NCBI GenBank assembly: GCA_002796045.1
Contig: PCVM01000004.1
Coordinates: 1-5,701, forward strand
Source of the DNA: Candidatus Roizmanbacteria bacterium CG11_big_fil_rev_8_21_14_0_20_36_8
GTDB taxonomy: Bacteria > Patescibacteriota > Microgenomatia > UBA1406 > GWC2-37-13
Direction: 5' to 3'
Length of the DNA stretch: 5,701 nt
The position numbers were made by a program, and so were the translations under genes. Numbering within the stretch: position 1 is the stretch's first letter; the number at the start of each line of letters is the position of its first letter. Below are positions 1 to 5,578 of the stretch, piece by piece. A model generated the notes under the pieces. That model was not told the origin of the DNA and did not search any database. It was given only the letters and a program-made list of their open reading frames with translations.

Positions 1-1
1 C

Positions 2-1189
2 ATATCGATTGCTTTTGTTGCATGGATTTTTTGGTTATTTATCGCTCCTCAGTTTGGGATAATCTCAGATAGTTCCGCTCTCCAATTTGCCATATATATT
101 GCCATAACCGTACTTATCATCGCCTGCCCCTGTGCACTTGGTCTTGCAACACCAACCGCGGTCATGGTGGGAACGGGTATGGCAGCAGCACGTGGGATAC
201 TCATTAAAGATGCAAAAGCTTTGGAAATTGCGCACAAGATTGATACGATAGTATTCGATAAAACCGGAACCTTGACACTTGGAAAACCCGAAGTACAGAC
301 GTTTGAAATTGAAAGTAAATATATTTCTCTCCTTTACTCAATCGAAAAACAATCTCATCACCCGCTTGCAGATGCGGTCGTAAGACATATTAAAAGTACT
401 AAATTCCGGGTCAAGCCTGGGATGACAATAGATAAATTTAAAGATATTTCAGGAAAAGGTGTGGAAGGTGTTATTGATGGAAAAAAAGTAGTTGTTGGCA
501 CAGGTCGATTTATGAAGGAGCTGAAAGTTGAGATTCCTCCAAATTTTGATAAATTAGCAAATAAATTACGAGAAAAGGCGCAAACGGTATCATTTATTGC
601 GGTCGGTGACGAAGTCGTCGGATTGATTGGGATTGCAGATTCTATAAAAGAAGATGCCATTGACGTAATATCAAAACTTAAATCAAGAGGAATTCGCACC
701 GTCATGATAACAGGCGACAACCAAAAAACTGCAGAAGTTATTGGTAAGCATTTGGGAATTGATGAGGTGTTTGCTGAAGTGTTACCTGGGGAGAAGGCTG
801 AGAAGATAAGAGAGTTGCAGTTGAACGGTCAAATTGTTGCCATGGTTGGAGACGGTATTAATGATGCACCTGCCCTAGCCACAGCTGACATCGGAATCGC
901 AATGGGTACTGGAACTGATGTTGCGATAGCAACAGGTGACATAGTTTTGGTCAAAGGAACTCTTGAGAAAGTTGTTGAATCGATTGACGTTTCACAAAAA
1001 ACCCTTTTAGTTATCAAACAGAATTTATTCTGGGCATTTGGATACAATATCATAGGAATTCCAGTTGCAGCAGGTATATTATTCCCATTTTTTGGCATAC
1101 TTCTCTCCCCTATCATCGCGTCGATTGCAATGGCCTTCAGCTCGGTTTCTGTGGTCGGGAATAGCTTGAGACTGAGGTATTTGAGGTAA
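2..1189 (+). CDS. copA: Cu(+)-exporting P1B-type ATPase, C-terminal part (5' end outside window)
   Basis: Heavy-metal P-type ATPase that uses ATP to move Cu+ out of the cytoplasm across the inner membrane. The frame is open from base 2, giving 395 residues; the ATG at 164 is internal, because family sequence continues upstream of it. Visible in order: a TM segment with the metal-binding CPC (about residues 42-44 of the visible part, bases 125-133), the phosphorylation motif DKTGT (86-90, base 257 onward), the HP of SHHPLADA (about 120), TGDN (about 237), the hinge [10 protein letters not shown] (about 283-292), then TM7 with YN (about 348) and TM8 with MAFSS (about 377). CPC plus YN plus MxxSS is the P1B-1 (Cu+/Ag+) signature, which argues against Zn/Cd pumps. 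N-terminal metal-binding domains and the first TM helices, if present, lie left of the window. The gene looks intact, with no internal stop. Any regulator would be upstream and unseen. Ag+ transport is an alternative specificity. Confidence 0.93.
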   Translation: MSIAFVAWIFWLFIAPQFGIISDSSALQFAIYIAITVLIIACPCALGLATPTAVMVGTGMAAARGILIKDAKALEIAHKIDTIVFDKTGTLTLGKPEVQTFEIESKYISLLYSIEKQSHHPLADAVVRHIKSTKFRVKPGMTIDKFKDISGKGVEGVIDGKKVVVGTGRFMKELKVEIPPNFDKLANKLREKAQTVSFIAVGDEVVGLIGIADSIKEDAIDVISKLKSRGIRTVMITGDNQKTAEVIGKHLGIDEVFAEVLPGEKAEKIRELQLNGQIVAMVGDGINDAPALATADIGIAMGTGTDVAIATGDIVLVKGTLEKVVESIDVSQKTLLVIKQNLFWAFGYNIIGIPVAAGILFPFFGILLSPIIASIAMAFSSVSVVGNSLRLRYLR

Positions 1190-1214
1190 TTTCTACATTA
1201 TCTTATAGTATAAT
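1181..1214 (+). promoter_or_regulatory. Weak putative promoter for the 432-aa gene and nadE
   Basis: TTGAGG (1181-1186, in the last codons of copA), a 17-base spacer and TATAGT (1204-1209), overlapped by a perfect TATAAT (1209-1214). Initiation would fall about 1216-1221, leaving a leader of some 20 bases with no Shine-Dalgarno before the ATG at 1240. There is no terminator hairpin after copA, so readthrough from copA is also possible. The DNA here is AT-rich and chance matches are easy. Confidence 0.3.
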
Positions 1215-1239
1215 TGGCCTTTCCAGTTATATTATAAAA

Positions 1240-2538
1240 ATGAGTGCTGAAAATGGAAGTAACTTTGTTATCAAGTCACTAATTGGTCCAGCGTGTGTCG
1301 ACAAGAATATTGATTTGGGGAAACCAGATGTTGAAAATACATGGGAGATGCCAGAGCGTGAACAAGCTCTATCTGTTGCCCTTATTTGTGACCAATCTGA
1401 CACTGAACATGATCTTGACAGTCTCAGTATGATTTATGGGTTGAGATATCAAATTGGGATCGTGAATATTGCTGAAAGAATTGCTCAGTTGCCAAAGTCC
1501 GAAGCTCTCCAACTCCTGTCTACTGCTATACAACAAAAAACATCTTATCCTGACAAGGAAAATCCAGCAAAATTTATACCAATGCTCGGGACAAATACTG
1601 TAGAGTGGGGATTTATGCATGATAGAGCTAACTTGAGCAGCATTGTTATTTCACGAGATTTTTATTACGACCAACCGCATCAATGGGAGAATCAACAAGT
1701 GTTTTTTGATAAATGGGGAAATGTTCAGTACTTTGATTATACAGGCGGAAACATCGCCGATTTGGTCGAAAATACTCCTGGATCTGTAGTTGATAAAAAT
1801 CATAGAGATTTGGTAGATTCTCTAGTGCTGATCGGGAAGAATATTTGGTATAGAGAAGCTTGGGAAAGGGCATATGGGGATGTCGTTTGTCCAATAAGAT
1901 TTACTCCATTTAGAATGCTTTATGATAGGGCTGCTGCACATAGACGACAAATAAGAAATGGTACTGTAAGTTCATTATTTGCTGAAGATTATAAACTACT
2001 TACAAGATACAGTGATATTAGGGTTGATAAAACAAAATCCGGTAAGCTTTTTGGTGATTTGATACCGGCTGTAATCCCCGATAATATATTGTCACATAAG
2101 AAAACGTCGGACATTAATGAAATACTTATGCATTCAGCCTCTAAAACTTTTATTGAAGAGATGGTAAGAAATGAAATCCCTTTTGTAGGCAGTCATACTG
2201 TAGAAGTCGATCCTGCAGACAGTAGTACAAGTAATATAGTCCGAAACATTATCTGCTTCGGACCAGAGAATTTCGCAGATATTCCAAGGAGGATCAATAC
2301 AGTGATGACCTCTCCAATGCGCCAAATTGAAGATTTATTGACTCAGTTTAACTACTGGTATTTTATGGCCACGAAAGAAAAAAATGGATCAGGAGAAGTA
2401 TTATTTTGTAAAGAGGATTTAGAAAGATTAACGTCAGATGAAGTTGATGAGGGAATCAAAAATGAAATTATTTCGAAAGCCTTTGATACAATCGCAGAAA
2501 AAGCTATAATAGAACCAACTAATGAGACAACTCAATAA
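1240..2538 (+). CDS. Unrecognised 432-aa soluble protein, overlaps nadE
   Basis: I do not recognise a family. ATG 1240 is the only ATG, GTG or TTG start near the beginning of the frame, and no ribosome binding site precedes it. The protein is acidic to neutral, with no signal peptide, no membrane segment and no low-complexity tract, so it is probably cytoplasmic. Visible features: an N-terminal stretch with SVALICDQSDTEHDLDSL (about 45-62) rich in Asp/Glu/His; an aromatic-rich centre (FYYDQPHQWENQQVFFDKW, about 141-159); WYREAWERAYGD (203-214); an Arg-rich segment DRAAAHRRQIR (229-239); VGSHTVEVDPADSS (316-329); and a helical, charged C-terminus from about 385. No P-loop, Rossmann GxGxxG, zinc knuckle or CxxC is seen. 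Its last 17 bases overlap nadE, which suggests co-transcription and coupled translation, but the sequence itself shows no NAD-related motif. Composition resembles its neighbours, with no sign of recent transfer. The long open frame and ordinary residue composition make it a real gene. Confidence 0.85.
   Translation: MSAENGSNFVIKSLIGPACVDKNIDLGKPDVENTWEMPEREQALSVALICDQSDTEHDLDSLSMIYGLRYQIGIVNIAERIAQLPKSEALQLLSTAIQQKTSYPDKENPAKFIPMLGTNTVEWGFMHDRANLSSIVISRDFYYDQPHQWENQQVFFDKWGNVQYFDYTGGNIADLVENTPGSVVDKNHRDLVDSLVLIGKNIWYREAWERAYGDVVCPIRFTPFRMLYDRAAAHRRQIRNGTVSSLFAEDYKLLTRYSDIRVDKTKSGKLFGDLIPAVIPDNILSHKKTSDINEILMHSASKTFIEEMVRNEIPFVGSHTVEVDPADSSTSNIVRNIICFGPENFADIPRRINTVMTSPMRQIEDLLTQFNYWYFMATKEKNGSGEVLFCKEDLERLTSDEVDEGIKNEIISKAFDTIAEKAIIEPTNETTQ
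2483..2510 (+). promoter_or_regulatory. Putative internal promoter just upstream of nadE
   Basis: TTGATA (2483-2488), a 16-base spacer and a perfect TATAAT (2505-2510) lie inside the 3' end of the preceding gene. Expected initiation is about 2516-2518, only 4-6 bases before the nadE ATG at 2522, so nadE could be made from a nearly leaderless mRNA besides readthrough. This is a pattern match only; AT-rich coding DNA can give it by chance. Confidence 0.35.
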
Positions 2539-3277
2539 TATCCAAAAACACATCACCTCGGTCTTGACTCGTACAAAGAAGAAAAATGTCATCATCGCAG
2601 TTTCTGGCGGGATTGACTCAGCTACCGCTTTATATATTCTCTCAAAAACTATTCCACTTAAAAATATCTACGTGATCCATCTCTATTATTTTGATAAATC
2701 GATCAAATTTTTTGAGACCACCATTGAATCCATTGGACTGCCAAAGAGTAATATTCTCCTCCACTCTATCAAAGATACGGTTGATGTTATTGCAAGTGAG
2801 TTGCAGATAAAAGATGACATTGATAAAAAAATCCGTCTCGGAAATGTCATGGCGCGCATACGTATGGCATATCTCTTTGACCAGGCAAAAAAGCTAGATG
2901 CTCTGGTGTGTGGTACAGAAAACAAAACGGAGCGGCTTCTTGGATACTTTACTCGATTTGGTGATTCTGCCTCTGATTTTGAAGTGATCAGTCATCTCTA
3001 TAAATCTCAAGTGAGAAAATTGGCTTGTTACCTTCAAATTCCGCGGGAGATCCTTGAGATACCTCCGACTGCCGGTCTTTGGGAAGGACAAACTGATGAA
3101 GGGGAAATGGGCGCGACATATGATGAGATTGACAAAGTTTTAGAGGCTTTTTTTGATAAAAACATTGAAATAGATGAAATTGAAAAAAAAGGATATAAAA
3201 ATGCAAGAAAAATTCTTTCGATCGTTGAGTGCAATAAATTTAAACAAGAAGTTCCATATTTTGTCAAATCATCTTGA
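2522..3277 (+). CDS. nadE: NH3-dependent NAD(+) synthetase
   Basis: Catalyses the last step of NAD+ synthesis in the cytoplasm: deamido-NAD+ plus ATP and ammonia to NAD+, AMP and pyrophosphate, through an adenylated intermediate. The 251 residues match the short, ammonia-dependent class; there is no N-terminal glutaminase (CN-hydrolase) domain. Motifs in order: the ATP-pyrophosphatase P-loop SGGIDS (28-33), GNVMARIRM (107-115), GTENKTERLLGYFTRFGD (131-148, family GTxNxxE..GyfTk.GD), KSQV (161-164), and PPTAGLWEGQTDEGEMG (181-197, family P(S/T)A.LW..QtDE.e.G). All expected catalytic blocks are present. ATG 2522 is chosen because it places about 27 residues before the P-loop, as usual. It overlaps the upstream gene by 17 bases and has no clear Shine-Dalgarno, so translation is either coupled or leaderless from the internal promoter. 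The 3' end overlaps convergent hflX by 14 bases. Confidence 0.95.
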   Translation: MRQLNNIQKHITSVLTRTKKKNVIIAVSGGIDSATALYILSKTIPLKNIYVIHLYYFDKSIKFFETTIESIGLPKSNILLHSIKDTVDVIASELQIKDDIDKKIRLGNVMARIRMAYLFDQAKKLDALVCGTENKTERLLGYFTRFGDSASDFEVISHLYKSQVRKLACYLQIPREILEIPPTAGLWEGQTDEGEMGATYDEIDKVLEAFFDKNIEIDEIEKKGYKNARKILSIVECNKFKQEVPYFVKSS

Positions 3278-3280
3278 CAA
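3261..3280. repeat. 7-bp inverted repeat over both convergent stop codons
   Basis: TTGTCAA (3261-3267) and TTGACAA (3274-3280) pair perfectly around a 6-base loop. The hflX stop (3264-3266, minus strand) lies in one arm and the nadE stop (3275-3277) in the other. There is no flanking U-tract and the stem is AT-rich, so it is a poor intrinsic terminator, but it is the only hairpin at this convergent junction. Confidence 0.5.
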
Positions 3281-4370
3281 TCTTATCCTTTAGACTTTCA
3301 ATACCTACCTCAGCTGTTGCTGAAACCACAATCTCGTCTTCAGTAATTCCCGCGATTAGTTTTTTTTGTTCAACCTCAGAGAGTAGATCAGCTTTGTTAA
3401 AAACTGTAATAGTAGGCTTGTCAGATGTCCCAAGTTCCAAAAGGATATTGTTCACAGTTTGGATTTTCTCAGGCATCTGCGGATCTGCTACATCGACAAT
3501 ATGAAGTAGCAGATCCGCATAAATTGACTCAGTAAGGGTCGATTTGAAAGCCTCAATAAGTGATAGCGGCAGTTCTTTGATAAATCCAATCGTGTCTGAG
3601 ACAATTAATTGTTTATTTGCGCTAACGACGTACATATGTCCGACAGTACTTTCGAGTGTAGCAAAAAGTTCATCTTTTGCATATTTCTTTTTCCCAGCTA
3701 GAATATTGAAAAGTGTGGTCTTTCCTGCATTGGTGTAACCCACGATTGACACAGTCTGGAATCCGATCTTCCTCCGCCTTTCCATCTGATTTTTCCTAGT
3801 TTTGCTGAGTTTTTCAAGCTTCTCTCTCTTTTCTTTGATTTGATCGCGCCAGTGACGCTTCATAAGCTCTACATTGGTCTCCCCTACTCCTCGACCGCCT
3901 ATTCCTCCAGCTTGTCGACCAAGCTCCTCAGATAGGCCGTACATTCGCGGCCCCATGTGTCTCATCCCTGCAAGTTCGATCTGGAGTTTTGATTCTGATG
4001 TTTTTGCATGTCTTGAGAAAATATGAAGGATGAGATCTATTCGATCCCAGACCTCAATATTAGGATTTGCATCCCAGTACAGTTTTTTTAGGTTAAAAAG
4101 TTGAGTGCTTTTGACTATGGCATTTATTATTATCACATCAACCTTGTACTGCGTGATCATTCCCGCAACTTCTTCGGCTTTTCCTGATCCCATGTATGTT
4201 GCTGGGTGTGGAAATTCGCGACGTTGGATGACTTTGGCGACTTTCCCACTCCCATAAGTTTTGATAAGAGCAAGCATTTCTACCAGATTTATTTCAGCCT
4301 GCTCTCGACTGACACTAGGCGGAATAATATCGACGAGAATATAAGTTTGATAGTTATTGTTTGAGTCCAT
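3264..4370 (-). CDS. hflX: GTPase HflX
   Basis: Cytoplasmic GTPase of the Obg-HflX superfamily that binds 50S subunits; known members split stalled or hibernating ribosomes. The 368 residues carry the N-terminal HflX domain (about 8-110, with TYMGSGKAEEV at 58-68), the linker block AGGIGGRGVGETNVE (154-168), a charged coiled-coil-like segment (about 170-202), then the G domain: G1 GYTNAGKTT (211-219), G2 ATLEST (237-242), G3 DTIGF (259-263), G4 NKAD (325-328), G5 SATAEVG (350-356). All GTP-binding motifs are intact. The linker and G2 differ from the common RGPGETxLExD and ATLDPT forms, so it is a divergent member. The extended C-terminal domain of E. coli HflX is missing, as in many short homologues. 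The start lies 4 bases after the transporter stop, so the two are almost certainly one transcript; an AAGG about 12 bases before the ATG is a weak ribosome site. Confidence 0.95.
   Translation of the reverse strand: MDSNNNYQTYILVDIIPPSVSREQAEINLVEMLALIKTYGSGKVAKVIQRREFPHPATYMGSGKAEEVAGMITQYKVDVIIINAIVKSTQLFNLKKLYWDANPNIEVWDRIDLILHIFSRHAKTSESKLQIELAGMRHMGPRMYGLSEELGRQAGGIGGRGVGETNVELMKRHWRDQIKEKREKLEKLSKTRKNQMERRRKIGFQTVSIVGYTNAGKTTLFNILAGKKKYAKDELFATLESTVGHMYVVSANKQLIVSDTIGFIKELPLSLIEAFKSTLTESIYADLLLHIVDVADPQMPEKIQTVNNILLELGTSDKPTITVFNKADLLSEVEQKKLIAGITEDEIVVSATAEVGIESLKDKIVKMI
3478..3519. repeat. 14-bp perfect inverted repeat inside hflX
   Basis: TGCGGATCTGCTAC (3478-3491) is followed after 14 bases by its exact reverse complement GTAGCAGATCCGCA (3506-3519). 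In the protein it lies in the ADLLLHIVDVADPQ segment (residues 285-298), which is well conserved in HflX, so the repeat may be partly a by-product of codon choice. The RNA would form a stable hairpin within the coding region. Confidence 0.75.
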
Positions 4371-4374
4371 GCTT

Positions 4375-5301
4375 TTATTTTACCTTGTCATCCCCAAAAC
4401 TCATAATAGTTATTGACCCAACAAGAAGTATTATCCCGATGGTATTTGCAACGCTTAGTATTTGAGGTGCTCCATATGGATTGAGAGGTGTTATAGCAAT
4501 GAATATGCTTGTCACTGGAAATATAAGTTCTGCAAATGTCGATACTTTTGCCGAAGTTTTTTTCAATCCTTTATAGTATAAATACAATGCTAGTGCTCCA
4601 CCAGTAATTCCTGCAATTACAAAAAATCTCCACAACTCTGAGACTCCAAGAGACATAGGATCAAACACGTGACCAAGTATTAGTGAAAAGATATAAGCAA
4701 TAGGAACCGCAAGAAACATCCGGACTGCGGCAAGAGCTGGAAAAGGGAGATTTTTGAGTGCATATTTGCTTAAAATAGTACCCGTTCCCCAAGCTGCAGC
4801 AGCACCAAGGGCAAGAACAAATACCATTTCCTTGCCTGTAAATTGGAGCGAAACTGGTTCAAACCCAAAGCTTATCATGTAACTTCCCGAAAGTGCTATT
4901 GCTGCAAGTGAAATAAATTGCAAAGATACTTTTTCTTTCAAAATCAAAGCCGAAAGTCCAACTACAAAAAGTGGCTGAAGTTTCTGTAATAATATTGGAG
5001 TCACAAAGTCATTTTCTGCAAAACTGCGACCCAACGCTTCGGTAAACAGGACAGTTCCCAAGACGCTGCTTACGATAGTCATCGTTAGAAGGATTATCCA
5101 ATCGTGCTTTTTAAGGCTTTTAACGTCTTTCCAGTATTTGATTATTAGAGGACTTAGAATCAGAAATCCTATAAAGTGCTCGATCATGACGATGTAGGTG
5201 CTTGGTATCGTATAGGTTAGTTGAGTGCGAAATATCGCGTCAACCGCCCACAAGATTGCCGCCATCATGATAAAAATTGGGGCGAATCGTGCTTGGGACA
5301 T
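4375..5301 (-). CDS. EamA/DMT-family transporter, probable riboflavin importer (RibN/ImpX-like)
   Basis: Inner-membrane transporter of the drug/metabolite superfamily. The 308 residues form ten predicted helices (roughly 7-25, 34-55, 66-86, 100-121, 127-145, 157-179, 188-209, 222-243, 252-271, 280-300), arranged as two EamA repeats of five. The end of repeat 1 shows the usual block LQKLQPLFVVGLSALILKEKV (105-125) and repeat 2 has its counterpart at ELIFPVTSIFIAITPL (258-273). Family membership alone does not give a substrate, but the leader is an FMN riboswitch. EamA proteins behind FMN riboswitches (RibN, ImpX) are known or predicted riboflavin importers, so riboflavin or a related flavin is the likely cargo. 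ATG 5301 puts the first helix directly at the N-terminus; an in-frame TAA lies a few codons upstream, so no longer form begins at ATG. No Shine-Dalgarno precedes it. The next gene, hflX, follows after 4 bases. General DMT function is sure; the substrate is inferred. Confidence 0.9.
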   Translation of the reverse strand: MSQARFAPIFIMMAAILWAVDAIFRTQLTYTIPSTYIVMIEHFIGFLILSPLIIKYWKDVKSLKKHDWIILLTMTIVSSVLGTVLFTEALGRSFAENDFVTPILLQKLQPLFVVGLSALILKEKVSLQFISLAAIALSGSYMISFGFEPVSLQFTGKEMVFVLALGAAAAWGTGTILSKYALKNLPFPALAAVRMFLAVPIAYIFSLILGHVFDPMSLGVSELWRFFVIAGITGGALALYLYYKGLKKTSAKVSTFAELIFPVTSIFIAITPLNPYGAPQILSVANTIGIILLVGSITIMSFGDDKVK

Positions 5302-5329
5302 ATTAATTGAGTTAATTTATTAATGCGCC

Positions 5330-5345
5330 CAAACAGGGAGGTTTG
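5330..5345 (-). other. Small hairpin between riboswitch and transporter start
   Basis: On the minus strand CAAAC-CTCCCT-GTTTG folds as a 5-bp stem with a 6-base loop, directly after the 3' strand of riboswitch P1. The segment CCTCCCT (5335-5341) is also complementary to the aptamer segment AGGGTAGG (5497-5504) with one bulged base, so this could be part of the expression platform. There is no U-tract, which does not fit a transcription terminator. Confidence 0.4.
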
Positions 5346-5509
5346 CCTTCTTTCATCGAGTCAAACTCGATTGTCGCGTTGGACGCGACATCCGGACTAT
5401 ACCGTCGGTCGCAGAATATTCGAGTCAGACTCAAATTTACTGCAGTCATGCTTTTGCAAGCTCGTGGACTTTTATACCACCGATTGGGAATCAAACCCTA
5501 CCCTGAAGG
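5346..5509 (-). ncRNA. FMN riboswitch (RFN element) upstream of the transporter gene
   Basis: The minus strand carries the RFN consensus in order. P1 5' strand CCTTC (5505-5509) leads into AGGGTAGGG and P2 GGG/CCC (5496-5498 with 5486-5488). The block CGGTGGTATAAAAGTCCACGA forms P3 (GTGG/CCAC, 5477-5480 with 5464-5467). P4 is GCTT-GCAA-AAGC (5450-5461) with a GNRA loop. P5 is an extended stem of about 15 positions with two mismatches (5411-5443). The hallmark GACCGACGGTATAGTCCGGATG block of P6 and J6/1 follows (5389-5410, given in pieces). The P1 3' strand GAAGG is at 5346-5350. Known RFN elements bind FMN and turn off flavin synthesis or transport genes. Oddities: the P2 loop is TTTGATT where GTGAAATT is usual, and 35 extra bases forming two hairpins separate GGATG from AAAGAAGG. 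Transcription should start at about 5511, right at P1. Confidence 0.9.
5354..5388 (-). other. 35-nt two-hairpin insertion in riboswitch J6/1
   Basis: In ordinary RFN elements GGATG is followed within a few bases by the AGAAGG-like P1 strand. Here 35 bases lie between GGATG (5389-5393) and AAAGAAGG (5346-5353). They form, with the adjoining bases, two perfect hairpins: TGTCGCG/CGCGACA with loop TCCAA (5372-5390), and ATCGAGT/ACTCGAT with loop TTG (5355-5371). The segment ends in ATG, so removing it restores GGATGAAAGAAGG, an almost canonical RFN end. Confidence 0.7.
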
Positions 5510-5517
5510 ACAAGTTC

Positions 5518-5545
5518 ATTATATCAAATCATGATGAAATTGAAA
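5518..5545 (-). promoter_or_regulatory. Promoter of the riboswitch-transporter-hflX transcript
   Basis: On the minus strand a perfect TATAAT (5518-5523) is preceded by TGA, making an extended -10 (TGnTATAAT). A weak TTTCAA lies 16 bases upstream (5540-5545). Initiation would be about 5511, exactly before the 5' strand of riboswitch P1, which supports the call. Confidence 0.6.
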
Positions 5546-5568
5546 TACATCAAATCAGGTGTTATAGT
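5540..5568 (+). promoter_or_regulatory. Rightward extended -10 promoter for the gene at 5579
   Basis: TTGAAA (5540-5545), a 17-base spacer and TATAGT (5563-5568) with TGT immediately before it (extended -10). Initiation would be about 5575-5577, leaving 2-4 bases before the ATG at 5579, so the mRNA is probably leaderless. The -35 hexamer is the same six base pairs as the putative -35 of the leftward riboswitch promoter. Confidence 0.55.
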
Positions 5569-5578
5569 ATCGCTTAAT

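Noticed and set aside
358..1116. Antisense frames opposite copA (358-720 and 829-1116, minus)
   Set aside because: They mirror a conserved ATPase reading frame and have no recognisable protein sequence.
2239..2263. GTCCGAA ... TTCGGAC inverted repeat in the 432-aa gene
   Set aside because: Only 7 bp with an 11-base loop inside coding sequence; within chance expectation.
1240..2538. Assigning the 432-aa protein as an NAD-pathway enzyme or glutaminase because it precedes nadE
   Set aside because: No catalytic signature (no nitrilase Glu-Lys-Cys, no class I amidotransferase Cys block, no phosphoribosyltransferase motif) could be seen.
2686..3267. Several minus-strand frames opposite nadE
   Set aside because: They overlap each other and a clearly conserved synthetase; shadow frames.
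5330..5390. Intrinsic terminator in the riboswitch leader
   Set aside because: Three hairpins exist but none is followed by a run of U, so a standard Rho-independent terminator is not supported.
5312..5577. Three overlapping small open frames on both strands (5323-5577 +, 5343-5534 +, 5312-5494 -)
   Set aside because: All lie across the FMN riboswitch, whose RNA structure explains the sequence; none has a family-like protein or suitable start signals.
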